Positions 8,206 through 18,025 are shown, counted from the first letter of the stretch. The stretch is DNA of 64,000 nt from Mycobacterium pinniadriaticum (GCF_026242045.1 NZ_JAPJDO010000003.1:284170-348169); one strand, 5' to 3'. The notes: generated from the sequence alone by a model not told the origin. A program made the numbers and translations.

Positions 8206-9671
8206 ACCTGTTCGCCACGCTCGATCAGGCCGCGGCCCGGTTCGGCGACCGGGGCGCCGTCTATCGCGGCGAACAGCAACTGCACACCTGGAGCCAGCTG
8301 CGGGAGCGCGCACTGCGGCTGGCCGCCTCGCTTCGCCATTCCTACGCCCCCGGTCAGCGGATCGCTATCGCCAGCGAAAACCGGCCGGAGATCATCGAAC
8401 TGTTCTACGGAGTATGGGCCGCCGGCTGCGCCGTCGTCCCAGTCAACTTCAAGCTGCATCCCCGCGAGATGGTGCAGATCCTTGAAGATTCAGGTGCGGC
8501 AATGGTATTCGCCTCGCCGAAGATCGCAGCGGAGTTGACGCCGCTGGCGCCGGTCGTCGTCGAACTGATCGATGGAGGAGACTACGAGCAGTTGTTCAGC
8601 ACTCCGCCAGCTGTGCTCGGATCAACCGACCCGTCGGCGCTGGCGTGGCTGTTCTACACCAGCGGCACCACCGGCCGCTCCAAGGGAGCGATGCTTTCGC
8701 ACCGCAACCTCACCGCGATGACGGTGGCGCACCTGGCCGACATCGACTCCCCGGACGAGAACTGCAGCCTGCTGCACGCCGCCCCGATGTCACACGGGTC
8801 GGGGATGTACATCGCCCCCTACGTCTTGCGCGGAGCCCGCCAGGTGGTTTCCCGCTCAGGCGCTTTCGACCCCGACGAGTTCCTCGATCTGTGCGGCCAC
8901 CACCCGGGATCGTCGGCCTTTCTGGCGCCCACCATGATCCAGCGCCTCGTTGACACCGGGCGCAATGTGCCGGCCTCCTTACGTACGATCGTTTACGGCG
9001 GTGGACCGATGTATGTCGACGGCCTGAAGAAGGCGATGGCGGCGTTCGGGCCCGTTTTCGCCCAGATCTACGGTCAGGGCGAATCCCCGATGACCATCAC
9101 CGGATTGCGTCGTGTCGACCACGACTCCCCCGATGACGCCATCCTCGGTTCGGTCGGCTACCCCCGGTCCGGGGTCGAGGTCGCCGTGTTGGACCCCGAT
9201 GGCGCGCCCGTCGAGCAGGGCGAGATCGGCGAGATCGTGTGCCGTGGTGATGTGGTGATGTCCGGCTATTGGAACAACGCCGACGCCACCGCCGAGGCGT
9301 TGCGCGACGGCTGGCTCTACACCGGCGATATGGGCTCCTTCGACCAGCACGGCTACCTCACGCTTCGGGACCGGTCCAAGGACGTGGTCATCAGCGGTGG
9401 GAGCAATGTCTACCCACGCGAGGTCGAGGAGGCGCTCCTGGAGCATCCCGGCGTCGCCGAGGCCTGTGTGGTGGGCGCCCCGGATCCCGAGTGGGGCGAG
9501 ATCGTCGTGGCGTTCATCGTCGGATCCGCCGCCGAGGAGGCACTCGACGCCCACCTGCTGGACCGGATCGCTCGCTTCAAGCGGCCGAAGCGCTATGTTT
9601 TCGTCGACGACCTGCCCAAGAACAGCTATGGGAAGGTCCTCAAACGCGAGTTGCGCGCCCGGCTCGGGTAA
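8202..9671 (+). CDS. AMP-forming acyl-CoA synthetase (second FadD-like)
   Basis: 489-residue ANL ligase with YTSGTTGRSKGAMLSH, YGQGESPM, LYTGDMG, the SGGSNVYPREVEE motif and the C-terminal lysine in PKNSYGKVLK. The GTG at 8202 forms a GTGA overlap with the SDR stop; an in-frame ATG at 8190 is the alternative. Two different acyl-CoA synthetases in one operon suggest that two acids are activated, for instance a side chain and a ring-derived acid. Confidence 0.88.
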   Translation: MNLFATLDQAAARFGDRGAVYRGEQQLHTWSQLRERALRLAASLRHSYAPGQRIAIASENRPEIIELFYGVWAAGCAVVPVNFKLHPREMVQILEDSGAAMVFASPKIAAELTPLAPVVVELIDGGDYEQLFSTPPAVLGSTDPSALAWLFYTSGTTGRSKGAMLSHRNLTAMTVAHLADIDSPDENCSLLHAAPMSHGSGMYIAPYVLRGARQVVSRSGAFDPDEFLDLCGHHPGSSAFLAPTMIQRLVDTGRNVPASLRTIVYGGGPMYVDGLKKAMAAFGPVFAQIYGQGESPMTITGLRRVDHDSPDDAILGSVGYPRSGVEVAVLDPDGAPVEQGEIGEIVCRGDVVMSGYWNNADATAEALRDGWLYTGDMGSFDQHGYLTLRDRSKDVVISGGSNVYPREVEEALLEHPGVAEACVVGAPDPEWGEIVVAFIVGSAAEEALDAHLLDRIARFKRPKRYVFVDDLPKNSYGKVLKRELRARLG

Positions 9672-9688
9672 CGACATTCTCCCCTGCG

Positions 9689-9694
9689 TAGAAT
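9689..9694 (+). promoter_or_regulatory. -10 box (TAGAAT) of a predicted leaderless promoter
   Basis: TAGAAT ends six bases before the ATG at 9701 and no Shine-Dalgarno precedes that ATG. This spacing places the transcription start at or next to the ATG, so the enoyl-CoA hydratase gene may have its own promoter. Confidence 0.6.
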
Positions 9695-9700
9695 GCCGCT

Positions 9701-10612
9701 ATGTCTCAGGATTACCGTTTCCTCACCTACGAAGACCTCGATGACGGGCGCATCGCGCGCATCATGCTCAACCGGCCCGATGCACGCAACGCCCAGAACC
9801 GCGGCCTGCTGGTGGAGCTCAACGAAGCGTTCCTGCGGGCCGAGGCCGACGACAACGTCCGGGTGGTGATCCTGGGCGGTCATGGCCCGATGTTCTCCTC
9901 CGGCCATGACCTCGGGTCGGCGGTCTCGCGCGCCGAATACACCCCCGGCCCAGACCAGCACCCGAGCTACCAGGTCAACGGCGGGACGCGGAAGGGTGCC
10001 GAGAGCCTGATGCTGCAAGAGTGGCATCACTTCTTCGCCAACACCCGCCGCTGGCGCGACCTCCGCAAGATCACCATCGCCCAGGTGCACGGTGAGGTCT
10101 ATGCGGCCGCGCTGATGCTGATGTGGGCATGCGATCTGATCGTCGCCGCCGAAGGCACCCGCTTCGCCGACGTGGTCGGCGCCCGGCTCGGGATGTGCGG
10201 CGTCGAATACTTCGCCCATCCGTGGGAGTTCGGGCCACGCAAGACCAAGGAGCTGATGCTCACCGGTGACGCGATGACCGTGGACGAGGCCTATCAATTG
10301 GGCATGGTGTCCAAGGTGTTCCCGCAGGATGAACTGGCCGACAAGACGCTGGAGTTCGCTCGCCGGATTGCCGAAGTGCCGACCATGGCCGCGCTGCTGG
10401 CCAAGGAAGCGGTCAATCAGACGCAAGACAACATGGGTTTCTACAACGCGCTCAACGCCTGCTTCACCCTGCATCAGCTCAACCACTCGCACTGGGCACA
10501 AGTCCACGAGAACGGCTGGCCCGTGGGGCTCGAGGAAGACGGCCTGCCGAACTGGCGGACCGCCCCGCCGGTGGTGCCCGCACTCAAGGACCAGGTCCGC
10601 GCCGAGGGCTGA
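9701..10612 (+). CDS. Enoyl-CoA hydratase/isomerase family protein
   Basis: 303-residue crotonase-fold protein. MLNRPDARNAQN starts the fold; the oxyanion-hole region MFSSGHDLGS and the second half TIAQVHGEVYAAALML are present. The usual catalytic Glu positions of hydratases are not clearly kept (GMCGVEYFAHPWEFG region differs), so isomerase, hydrolase or ring-opening activity is possible. It lies 29 bases after the second acyl-CoA synthetase gene but also has its own likely leaderless promoter. Role: processing of CoA-bound intermediates of the upstream cluster. Confidence 0.85.
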   Translation: MSQDYRFLTYEDLDDGRIARIMLNRPDARNAQNRGLLVELNEAFLRAEADDNVRVVILGGHGPMFSSGHDLGSAVSRAEYTPGPDQHPSYQVNGGTRKGAESLMLQEWHHFFANTRRWRDLRKITIAQVHGEVYAAALMLMWACDLIVAAEGTRFADVVGARLGMCGVEYFAHPWEFGPRKTKELMLTGDAMTVDEAYQLGMVSKVFPQDELADKTLEFARRIAEVPTMAALLAKEAVNQTQDNMGFYNALNACFTLHQLNHSHWAQVHENGWPVGLEEDGLPNWRTAPPVVPALKDQVRAEG

Positions 10613-10920
10613 TCTCGCCTGCCGCAACGCTTGATCGCACGTCACGGCGAAGACTCGGTTTGGCTGCATCTGAATCGATCCAGCAATACCGAGCCTGTTA
10701 CGGCCCCACTCTCCGGCCCATCGTCGGGTGAGCGTCGGTATACAGCCGCTCGTCATCAACACTTGCCGAAACACCTTGATATGGCGTTTAATTCGGAAAG
10801 CGCATCGGGGTGACGAATCCGATTCGCTTGTGATTTCTCAGAAAAATTGTTGCGAGCGCCACACCATTTTGCGAAACGTGGTGCAAAGCACAGACTTTGG
10901 TATTCGCGCAAATTAGTTGT
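10613..10920. other. Intergenic region, about 300 bases
   Basis: No convincing gene. The right half is richer in A and T than its surroundings. A weak inverted pair CACCA/TGGTG lies near 10862-10883. No terminator with a clear U-run was seen after the enoyl-CoA hydratase gene. Confidence 0.5.
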
Positions 10921-10926
10921 TACTTT
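10921..10926 (+). promoter_or_regulatory. -10 box (TACTTT) of a predicted leaderless promoter
   Basis: TACTTT lies seven bases before the ATG at 10934, with TTGGTA 18 bases upstream as a possible -35. No Shine-Dalgarno is present. This decides the start of the NlpC/P60-like gene. Confidence 0.55.
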
Positions 10927-10933
10927 CGGCAAC

Positions 10934-11515
10934 ATGTTTGCAATCGCGACGTTGATGACTCTGATCAGTCAGGTGTCAGGCACGCCGTATATCCCCGGTG
11001 GGGACACTCCGGCTGGCACTGACTGTTCGGGGCTGGCCTCCTGGGTGTCCAATGTGGCCACCGGACGACCCGCTTTCGGCAGCCGGTTCCACACCGGCAA
11101 CGAGGAAGCAGCGCTCCTGGCCCGCGGATTCCACTACGGCACCGCACCCAATTCACTGGTGATCGGCTGGAATGGTCGCCACACCGCCGTCACGCTGCCC
11201 GACGGCACCCCGGTGTCCAGCGGCGAGGGTGGCGGCGTGCGGATCGGCGGCGGCGGCGCCTACCAGCCGCAGTTCACCCACCACATGTACCTGCCGATGC
11301 CGGCCGAGGCGATGACCGATCCGCTGGCACCGCCCGCGCCGGACGCTCCCCCGGCGGATGCGCCAGTGCTGGTGAACAACGTCGTCGACGCACCGCCGCC
11401 CGGCGAATTGCCACCACCACCGGGGGAATTGCCACCACCACCTCCCGGTGACATCGCGCCGGCCGGCACCGAAGTAGCTCTGCCGGCGCCAGATCCGGCC
11501 CACCAACCCGCCTAG
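10934..11515 (+). CDS. NlpC/P60-like (putative peptidoglycan peptidase) protein with proline-rich tail
   Basis: 193 residues. A short hydrophobic N-terminus (MFAIATLMTLISQVSGTPY) leads into GTDCSGLASWV, the Cys-containing motif of NlpC/P60 peptidases (Cys near residue 34), and GRHTAVTLPDG supplies a candidate catalytic His. The last ~60 residues are Pro/Ala-rich with repeats PPPGELPPPPGE. The compact core is shorter than standard NlpC/P60 domains. Members cleave stem peptides of the cell wall; activity here is inferred. There is no classical cleavable signal, so export is uncertain. A strong convergent terminator follows. Confidence 0.72.
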   Translation: MFAIATLMTLISQVSGTPYIPGGDTPAGTDCSGLASWVSNVATGRPAFGSRFHTGNEEAALLARGFHYGTAPNSLVIGWNGRHTAVTLPDGTPVSSGEGGGVRIGGGGAYQPQFTHHMYLPMPAEAMTDPLAPPAPDAPPADAPVLVNNVVDAPPPGELPPPPGELPPPPPGDIAPAGTEVALPAPDPAHQPA

Positions 11516-11527
11516 ACAGCCCCGCCC

Positions 11528-11562
11528 GTCGGCCGCACCGCCTCCCCGGCAGTGCGGCCGAC
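11528..11562. terminator. Bidirectional terminator-like hairpin
   Basis: Perfect 11-bp stem GTCGGCCGCAC / GTGCGGCCGAC with a 13-base loop, lying between the convergent stops at 11515 and 11569. It can serve both genes; there is no marked U-run, as is usual in mycobacteria. Confidence 0.75.
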
Positions 11563-11568
11563 CTGGTT

Positions 11569-13035
11569 CTAAAATCCTTGCTGTGCCATGAGTTTCGCGC
11601 CCGCCTCGCGGGCGGCGGCAGGCCGGACCAGCACACCGATGACGACAAGGGCAAGCACCGCGATGGCCAGGCCGGGGCCCCACAGCGCACTTCCGTCCGG
11701 CCACGGAATGACGTTGCGGTACAAGGTGTATCCCAGCAGCGCCAGCCCGAGCACCGGGATCACCACTTCCGATCGACGAATCTGACCGTCATCGGCGACG
11801 AACAGCAGCCGCACCGCGCCCAATGTGGCCAGTACATAGGCCACCAGCAGGATCAGGGTGCCCGCGGTCGCGGCGATAGTGAACACGTCGAAAGGCGTCG
11901 CCCGCAACAGCACCCAGCCGACGGCCTGGATCACCACCACCACGGCCACACTCACGGTCGCCGCCACGTGCGGCACATTGCGGCTCGGGTGCACCGAGGC
12001 CAGCGCCGTCGGGCCCATCCCGTCCCGACTCAGCGCGAAGATCAGCCGGCTCGCGCCGACGACGCAGGCCAGGCAACACGCCGCCGCGCTGAATGTCGCA
12101 CCGATCACGATGACGTACGACAACCATGAGGCGACGTATCGCTGCGCGAGATCACCTATCAGGGCTTCGGATTTGACGAACGCCTGCACCCCGCCGGCAT
12201 CCGTCCCGAACGCCATCATCTCGATCGCCGTGACGACCACGAAGAACACGCCGCCGAATAGCGCGGTGCCCAGAATCGCCCGCGGAATGTTGCGCCGGGG
12301 TTGTTCGGTCTCCTCGCCGAGGGTCGCCGCGGCCTCGAATCCCGCGAAAGACAAAAAGCCGAACACGATTCCCAGGAAGACCGTCGACACCGAGGTGCCC
12401 GAGGTGACGGTGAACACCGACATATCCACGCGCTGGCCACCCGGCGAATGGCCGGTGATGAGCTTGCCGAGCGTTATCACGGCAACCACCAGAATCAGCG
12501 CGATCGTCAGGCCCTCGGTCACCAGCAGCAACGTGGTGCCGCCCCGGATCTCACGGACCGAAAACCACCACACTGCGGCGAGCACAAGCCAAGCGAACAC
12601 ATACCCCGCCCAGTCGGGTAAGTCATTGGGCGACAGAATTTTCCGTATCAGGTCGGTTAGGAAGATGCCCGCGGCCGTGGAGGTCACCGCGCCGTAGAAG
12701 ACATAAGTGCCTGCGTTGAGCCAACCGGCCACGCTGCCGGCGCGGGGTCCCAACGTGGCACCGACGAACGCATAGACGCTGCCGGCATGACTGAACCGCT
12801 GCGAAAGGCGGACGAAGGTGTGGGCAATCAGTAGCACGCCGACGGTGGCCAGCAGGAACGCCAGCGGAACTGCCCGGCCGACCGCCGCGGCAGTGCCTTG
12901 CGGGTTGATGTTGATGGCCATCGACGGGGCCATCAGGGCGACCGATACCCCGACCGCCGACCACACGTTGAGGCTCCGGCGCAGCGAGGACGCCTGGATG
13001 CCGTCGCCCGGCGCCTGCTCGGCGGCCTGCGGCAC
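11569..13035 (-). CDS. APC-family amino acid permease
   Basis: 488-residue membrane protein with about 12 hydrophobic segments. SLNVWSAVGVSVALMAPSM at the N-terminus and GFEAAATLGEETEQPRRNIP after the sixth segment are hallmarks of APC amino acid/polyamine permeases. It imports amino acids or amines by proton-coupled transport or exchange in the plasma membrane; substrate unknown. The GTG start directly follows the stop of the ferredoxin gene (TGAGTG), so it is co-transcribed with the ferredoxin and possibly the MceA-like gene. Confidence 0.9.
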   Translation of the reverse strand: MPQAAEQAPGDGIQASSLRRSLNVWSAVGVSVALMAPSMAININPQGTAAAVGRAVPLAFLLATVGVLLIAHTFVRLSQRFSHAGSVYAFVGATLGPRAGSVAGWLNAGTYVFYGAVTSTAAGIFLTDLIRKILSPNDLPDWAGYVFAWLVLAAVWWFSVREIRGGTTLLLVTEGLTIALILVVAVITLGKLITGHSPGGQRVDMSVFTVTSGTSVSTVFLGIVFGFLSFAGFEAAATLGEETEQPRRNIPRAILGTALFGGVFFVVVTAIEMMAFGTDAGGVQAFVKSEALIGDLAQRYVASWLSYVIVIGATFSAAACCLACVVGASRLIFALSRDGMGPTALASVHPSRNVPHVAATVSVAVVVVIQAVGWVLLRATPFDVFTIAATAGTLILLVAYVLATLGAVRLLFVADDGQIRRSEVVIPVLGLALLGYTLYRNVIPWPDGSALWGPGLAIAVLALVVIGVLVRPAAAREAGAKLMAQQGF

Positions 13036-13242
<207 letters not shown>

Positions 13243-13290
13243 TTAGCCGCGGGCCGCGCCGTGCCGCACCGGTTCAGGTAACCGCGCCCG

Positions 13291-14490
13291 TCAGGGGTTG
13301 ATCGTGTTCTCGCCGACCTGACGACCCCACACGTACTCGGTAAGCAACGGCTTGCCGAGTTCGAAGTGGTTGTACGGGGCGATCGAGGCGCCGTCGTCGA
13401 TCACCAGGTAGGGCGCCGGCCAGAAGTTGCGGTCGACCGTCTGCCAGCAACCCGGCGCACCGCCGGGGCCGCCTCGGCCATTGATCCGCGGAAGATTATC
13501 GGGATAGACGTAGGGGTTGGGCGCACCGAGGATCTCGGTCATGGTGCGCAACGAATACCCGTTGCCGCCGAAGGAGTCCAGCGCCGCGGGCACCGCCTGG
13601 GCGACGTTGCGGATGCCGCAGAAGAGCTCCGGGCTGTACGTGTCGAGTAGCTGAGTACTGGGCACCAGGTCCGACATGGCCCGCACCAGGTACGGGCTGC
13701 CGCGCTCGAAGACATCGGCGCCGGTGTCGCCGAAGCCGATGGACGCCAGCAGCGCCGCGTCGATGTCCTTCTGTTGACCGTTCAGTGAGTGCGCGGTGGT
13801 GGCCAGGTTGTCGAGCGCGCTCCACAGGTCCGGGCTGGCCCCGGCATAGACGTCAGCCAGATCGGACAGCCGCTGAACGTCGTAGCGGATCTGTGGCATT
13901 TGCGGGTTGACGTCGTCGAGTACGGCATTGCCCGCAACGATGGACCTTCCGAATTCGGTGCCCAGGCCACTCAGCGCCTCGGCGGTCGCCGACAGCGTCA
14001 CGTTGAGCTTGATCGGGTCCACCTTCTCGGCGATCGAGGTGACCGTTTCGAAGAGCGTGTTGAACTCCGTGGTGACACTCGACGCCTCGATCACGTCAGA
14101 CCCGGTCAGTCGCGCGGCCGCCGGGTTCTTCGGCGTGGACAGTGCGACGTACTTGTTGCCGAACACCGTGCTGGCTTTGACATCGGCGTGCACGTTGGCG
14201 GGCATGCTGGCCAGGTAGCGCGGGTCGACTTCCAGCGTCACCTTCGCAATCGTCTGTCCATCGCGCTCGGCCGCGCTGACCTTCCCGACCCGGCCGATGA
14301 CCACACCGTTATAGGTGACCTTCGATCCCGCGTCCATCACCAAGCCCGCGCGGTCGGAGACCATGGTCAACGCTGTTCTCGGGGACAGGTCCCCGCGGAA
14401 CTGCAGGAAGATCAGCGTGACGACGCCGACGATGAGGACCAGGAACAACACGCCGGCGGTCTTGAGCGGAGGTCGCCTGCGCCGGCTCAC
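13291..14490 (-). CDS. Orphan MceA-type (Mce1A-like) protein
   Basis: 399 residues. One N-terminal membrane segment (about 12-30) is followed by the MCE domain with AGLVMDAGSKVTYNGV and VFGNKYVALSTPKNP, then SIAEKVDPIKLN, SPELFCGIRN, NGYSLRTMTEIL and the C-terminal YVWGRQVGENTINP. From memory the match to Mce1A runs along its whole length, but the hydrophobic stretch Mce1A has between SLRT...EIL and the GAPNPY segment is absent. Mce proteins form lipid-import complexes with YrbE permeases and five further Mce proteins; none of these is adjacent. GTG start with GGAGG six bases upstream. Confidence 0.9.
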   Translation of the reverse strand: MSRRRRPPLKTAGVLFLVLIVGVVTLIFLQFRGDLSPRTALTMVSDRAGLVMDAGSKVTYNGVVIGRVGKVSAAERDGQTIAKVTLEVDPRYLASMPANVHADVKASTVFGNKYVALSTPKNPAAARLTGSDVIEASSVTTEFNTLFETVTSIAEKVDPIKLNVTLSATAEALSGLGTEFGRSIVAGNAVLDDVNPQMPQIRYDVQRLSDLADVYAGASPDLWSALDNLATTAHSLNGQQKDIDAALLASIGFGDTGADVFERGSPYLVRAMSDLVPSTQLLDTYSPELFCGIRNVAQAVPAALDSFGGNGYSLRTMTEILGAPNPYVYPDNLPRINGRGGPGGAPGCWQTVDRNFWPAPYLVIDDGASIAPYNHFELGKPLLTEYVWGRQVGENTINP

Positions 14491-14540
14491 CGCAGCCTCC
14501 AGGTCCGGGGGTTGTCATCCCGCGGCCGGCCGCCGGACAT
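14487..14540 (-). CDS. Possible 17-codon leader ORF coupled to the MceA-like gene
   Basis: A strong GAGGAGG sits five to six bases before ATG at 14540; the reading frame codes for 17 residues beginning MSGGRPRDD and ends with a TGA that overlaps the GTG start of the MceA-like gene (GTGA). This geometry suits translational coupling. The same frame is open further upstream, so a longer protein is possible. No homology recognised. Confidence 0.35.
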   Translation of the reverse strand: MSGGRPRDDNPRTWRLR

Positions 14541-15004
14541 CTCGCCTCCTCGTCCCCGACCCCAGCGATTGGGTGTCCCCGCCACACCGACCCCCGGATA
14601 GTACGGCAGACCACCGGAATGTACCCGATTTCCCGAACCGGCCGAGCGACATCGGCACAATTCGCCGAATTGCTCTGCGAGCCGATTCACCGACACGGTC
14701 GTCAATTATCGGACCGATATCAGGAAACCGCGTAAAGTGCTGTTATCCAGCCAATTCCGAGAATCTGAACACAATTCATCGCACATTGCGGAAAAATGCG
14801 GCACTCATGTTGATGAATTTGCTGGCAGGAACCGGCGACCCGCATCGGAACACAAACGGTGTCGGTGACTGGCCGCCGGCATACCCAGGCCCGGCAGACT
14901 GGTTCCAAAACCCACTCCGGCTGACGGTGAAGCCGGGATAATCGAAGTCGCCGCCCGGGGGGTTGCCGCCGGCGGGAACCGGCTCAGCGAGGAGCGTGAG
15001 ACCT
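14541..15004. other. Divergent intergenic region between MceA-like gene and aceA
   Basis: About 460 bases. It should hold the promoters of both genes, but no clear -10/-35 pair was found. A minus-strand frame of 110 codons (14776-15108) crosses it and overlaps the aceA start; I see no family resemblance in it. Confidence 0.45.
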
Positions 15005-17311
15005 ATGTCCATCATCGAAGCGGACGCAGCGACCCAGTCGTCGCCATTCGAACGTGAAGTCACCGAAACGCAACGATACTTCGACAGTCCGCGGTTCGAG
15101 GGAATCACCCGGCTCTACACCGCGCGGCAGGTGGCCGAGCAGCGCGGCACGATTCCGGTCGACTACGCCGTGGCACGCGAGGCCTCGACGGCCTTCTACA
15201 AACGTCTCCGCGAACTCTTCGCCGCGAAAAAGAGCATCACCACCTTCGGCCCGTACTCGCCGGGGCAGGCGGTGACGATGAAGCGGATGGGCATCGAAGG
15301 CATCTACCTCGGCGGCTGGGCCACCTCGGCGAAGGGGTCGACCACCGAGGATCCCGGTCCCGACCTCGCCAGCTACCCGCTGAGCCAGGTGCCCGACGAG
15401 GCCGCCGGACTGGTGCGCGCGCTGCTGACCGCCGACCGCAACCAGCAGTACCTGCGACTACAGATGACCCCCGAACAACGCGCAGCCCAACCCGCCGTCG
15501 ACTACCGCCCCTTCATCATCGCCGACGCAGACACCGGCCACGGCGGAGATCCTCATGTGCGCAACCTGATTCGGCGTTTCGTGGAGGCCGGGGTGTCCGG
15601 CTACCACATCGAGGATCAACGCCCGGGCACCAAGAAATGCGGCCATCAAGGCGGGAAGGTCCTGGTGGCATCCGACGAACAGCTCAAGCGGCTCAACACC
15701 GCACGGTTCCAGCTCGACATCATGGCGGTGCCGGGCATCATCGTGGCCCGCACCGACGCCGAAGCGGCCAATCTGATCGACGGCCGCGCCGACGAGCGCG
15801 ACCAGCCGTTCCTGCTGGGGGCGACCAACCTCAAAGTCCCGCCGTACAAGGCGTGCTTCCTGGCGATGGTTCGCCGGTTCTATGAAGCCGGTGTCACCGA
15901 ACTCAACGGACACCTGCTCTACGCACTGCCCGAGGGCGAGTACGCCGTGGCCGATGCGTGGTTGCAGCGGCAGGGCATCTTCGATCTGATCGCCGAGCAG
16001 GCCGCCGCCTGGCGTGATGGCAAGGAGCGCTCGCTGGACGCCCTGTTCGACAAGGTCGAATCGAAGTTCGTCGACGCCTGGCAGGACGACGCCGGGCTGG
16101 ACACCTACGGCGGCGCGGTCGCCGAGCTGTTGCAGTTCCGCGAGGGCGAGGGCGAGCCTCAGGAGATGACAGCCGCGGACTGGCGCACATTCGCCAAGAC
16201 CGCATCGCTGTACGCGGCCCGGGAGAAGGCGCGCGAACTCGGCGTCGACGCGCCGTGGGACCCGGAGCGGGCCAAGACTCCCGAGGGTTATTACCAGGTG
16301 CGCGGCGGAATTCCCTATGCGATCGCGAAATCCCTTGCGGCCGCGCCGTTCGCCGACCTGCTCTGGATGGAGACCAAGACCGCCGACCTGGCCGATGCCC
16401 GCGAGTTCGCCGAGGCCGTTCATGCGGTGTATCCGGACAAGATGCTGGCCTACAACCTGTCTCCCTCGTTCAACTGGGACACCACCGGGATGACCGACGA
16501 GGAGATGCGCGCCTTCCCCGAGGAGCTCGGCAAGATGGGCTTCGTCTTCAATTTCATGACCTACGGCGGTCACCAGATCGATGGTGTGGCCGCCGAGGAG
16601 TTCGCCACCGCGCTGCGTCAGGACGGCATGCTGGCCCTGGCCCGGCTGCAGCGCAAGATGCGGCTGGTCGAGTCGCCGTACCGCACACCCCAGACCCTGG
16701 TCGGCGGACCGCGAAGCGATGCCGCGCTGGCCGCGTCCTCCGGTCGCACCGCCACCACGAAGTCGATGGGCAAGGGTTCCACACAGCATCAGCATCTGGT
16801 GCAGACCGAGGTGCCCAAGAAGCTTCTCGAAGAGTGGCTGGCGCTGTGGAGCGAGCACTATCAGCTCGGTGAGAAGCTGCGCGTCACGTTGCGGCCGCGG
16901 CGGGCCGGCGGCGAGGTGCTCGAGCTCGGCATTTACGGTGAGAGAGAGGATGGTGGCACCGAGGAGCTGCTGGCCAACGCGCTCGTCGACCCGATCAAGG
17001 ACCGGCACGGCCGCAGCATTCTGACGGTGCGCGATCAGAACACATTCGCCGAGAAGCTGCGCAAGAAGCGCCTGATGACGCTGATCCACTTGTGGATGGT
17101 GCACCGGTTCAAGGCCGATGCGGTCTACTACGTCACGCCCACCGAGGACAACATCTATCAGGCCGACAAGATGAAGGCCCACGGCATCTTCAGCGATGTG
17201 CACAAAGACGTCGGCGAGATCATCGTCGCCGATGTGAACAAGGATCGGATCGCCCAGTTGCTCGAGCCCGACCGGGCCGCACTGAAGCGGCTGATCGCCA
17301 AGGAGGACTGA
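15005..17311 (+). CDS. aceA: Isocitrate lyase, Icl2 (large mycobacterial type)
   Basis: 768 residues, the length of mycobacterial Icl2, much longer than the ~430-residue Icl1. The active-site loop KKCGH lies at residues 210-214, with catalytic Cys near 212. [23 protein letters not shown] and HIEDQ line the Mg-isocitrate site. The ~150-residue C-terminal part after [11 protein letters not shown] is the extra Icl2 domain. It splits isocitrate (and 2-methylisocitrate in mycobacteria) to succinate and glyoxylate (or pyruvate), in the glyoxylate and methylcitrate cycles needed for growth on fatty acids. The ATG at 15005 follows GAGGAG. In some M. tuberculosis strains this gene is split; here it is intact. 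Confidence 0.96.
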   Translation: MSIIEADAATQSSPFEREVTETQRYFDSPRFEGITRLYTARQVAEQRGTIPVDYAVAREASTAFYKRLRELFAAKKSITTFGPYSPGQAVTMKRMGIEGIYLGGWATSAKGSTTEDPGPDLASYPLSQVPDEAAGLVRALLTADRNQQYLRLQMTPEQRAAQPAVDYRPFIIADADTGHGGDPHVRNLIRRFVEAGVSGYHIEDQRPGTKKCGHQGGKVLVASDEQLKRLNTARFQLDIMAVPGIIVARTDAEAANLIDGRADERDQPFLLGATNLKVPPYKACFLAMVRRFYEAGVTELNGHLLYALPEGEYAVADAWLQRQGIFDLIAEQAAAWRDGKERSLDALFDKVESKFVDAWQDDAGLDTYGGAVAELLQFREGEGEPQEMTAADWRTFAKTASLYAAREKARELGVDAPWDPERAKTPEGYYQVRGGIPYAIAKSLAAAPFADLLWMETKTADLADAREFAEAVHAVYPDKMLAYNLSPSFNWDTTGMTDEEMRAFPEELGKMGFVFNFMTYGGHQIDGVAAEEFATALRQDGMLALARLQRKMRLVESPYRTPQTLVGGPRSDAALAASSGRTATTKSMGKGSTQHQHLVQTEVPKKLLEEWLALWSEHYQLGEKLRVTLRPRRAGGEVLELGIYGEREDGGTEELLANALVDPIKDRHGRSILTVRDQNTFAEKLRKKRLMTLIHLWMVHRFKADAVYYVTPTEDNIYQADKMKAHGIFSDVHKDVGEIIVADVNKDRIAQLLEPDRAALKRLIAKED

Positions 17312-17328
17312 GCCCGCTCACCGCACAC

Positions 17329-17395
17329 CGCGCCGAAACCGACGTTTGGCCGCGAAAGTGCGAGATGTGAGCGACATTTCGTCGATCTCGGCGCG
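17329..17395. terminator. Convergent intergenic hairpin after aceA
   Basis: CGCGCCGA...TCGGCGCG arms extend to 14 of 16 pairs (CGCGCCGAAACCGACG against CGTCGATCTCGGCGCG) around a 35-base centre. It separates the convergent aceA and TetR genes and probably ends both transcripts. Confidence 0.6.
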
Positions 17396-17398
17396 AAC

Positions 17399-18013
17399 CT
17401 ACTTCAGGTAGGCCACGATCGCGTTCGTCAACCCGCGGCGAGCCTCGTCGAGGTCCCCGTAACTGCCGAGCTGCTTCTCCGAGGCGATACCGCGCATCGC
17501 GCCGGGAATCAGCCACGCCATTTCCCGGATGCGCTGCGGGTCCACGTGCAGATCCGCGAAGGCCTTCTGGCAGGTTTCCTGCCAGCCTTGACCCCAGGAG
17601 AACAGTTCGGCGGCGGTCTGCGGGTACTCCCGCTCGAGGTCGGCGTGCTCGCGAGGCAGCGCGGCGCGTAGGTTCTCGATCGCGCGCGAATCCCGATTGG
17701 TCAGGCCGTCGTAGAGGGTGTCGATGATGCCGGACACGCGATCGCGCAGGCTCGCCGACGTATCGGGCGGAGTGAAGATGTGCGCACGGCGCTCCGCGGT
17801 GTAGCGCAGCACAGCCGCCCAGAACCCGTCGGTGTCACCGAACTGGTACTGCACAGTGCCCCAGGTGGCACCGGCCTCCTTGGCGATCCGGTTGGCCGAG
17901 ACCGCGCCAGGGTGCCCGGAGGCCAATGCGGTCAGCGCGGCTTCGAGCAGGCTCTCGCGGGTGGCCGAACCCCGCTTGTTCGGCCGTCGTCGCGCGCTGT
18001 CCGCTTCCGCCAC
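17399..18013 (-). CDS. TetR-family regulator
   Basis: 204 residues. The N-terminal helix-turn-helix region (about residues 16-62) reads TRESLLEAALTAL...ANRIAKEAGATWGTVQYQFGD; the remaining helices form a ligand pocket. GTG start with a leaderless promoter (TAGGAT six bases upstream, 18020-18025). Divergent from the Rieske oxygenase gene, with an imperfect palindrome between them, so it probably represses itself and that operon. Confidence 0.9.
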   Translation of the reverse strand: MAEADSARRRPNKRGSATRESLLEAALTALASGHPGAVSANRIAKEAGATWGTVQYQFGDTDGFWAAVLRYTAERRAHIFTPPDTSASLRDRVSGIIDTLYDGLTNRDSRAIENLRAALPREHADLEREYPQTAAELFSWGQGWQETCQKAFADLHVDPQRIREMAWLIPGAMRGIASEKQLGSYGDLDEARRGLTNAIVAYLK

Positions 18014-18019
18014 GCCGGA

Positions 18020-18025
18020 ATCCTA
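18020..18025 (-). promoter_or_regulatory. -10 box (TAGGAT) of the TetR gene, leaderless
   Basis: On the minus strand TAGGAT is followed by six bases and then the GTG at 18013. No Shine-Dalgarno is present. Confidence 0.6.

Noticed and set aside
14776..15108. 110-codon minus-strand ORF in the MceA-aceA intergenic region
   Set aside because: Overlaps the aceA start, lacks a good ribosome site and shows no family resemblance; left as possible but unsupported.
15458..17203. 581-codon minus-strand frame within aceA
   Set aside because: Mirror frame of the strongly supported isocitrate lyase gene, no recognisable motif.
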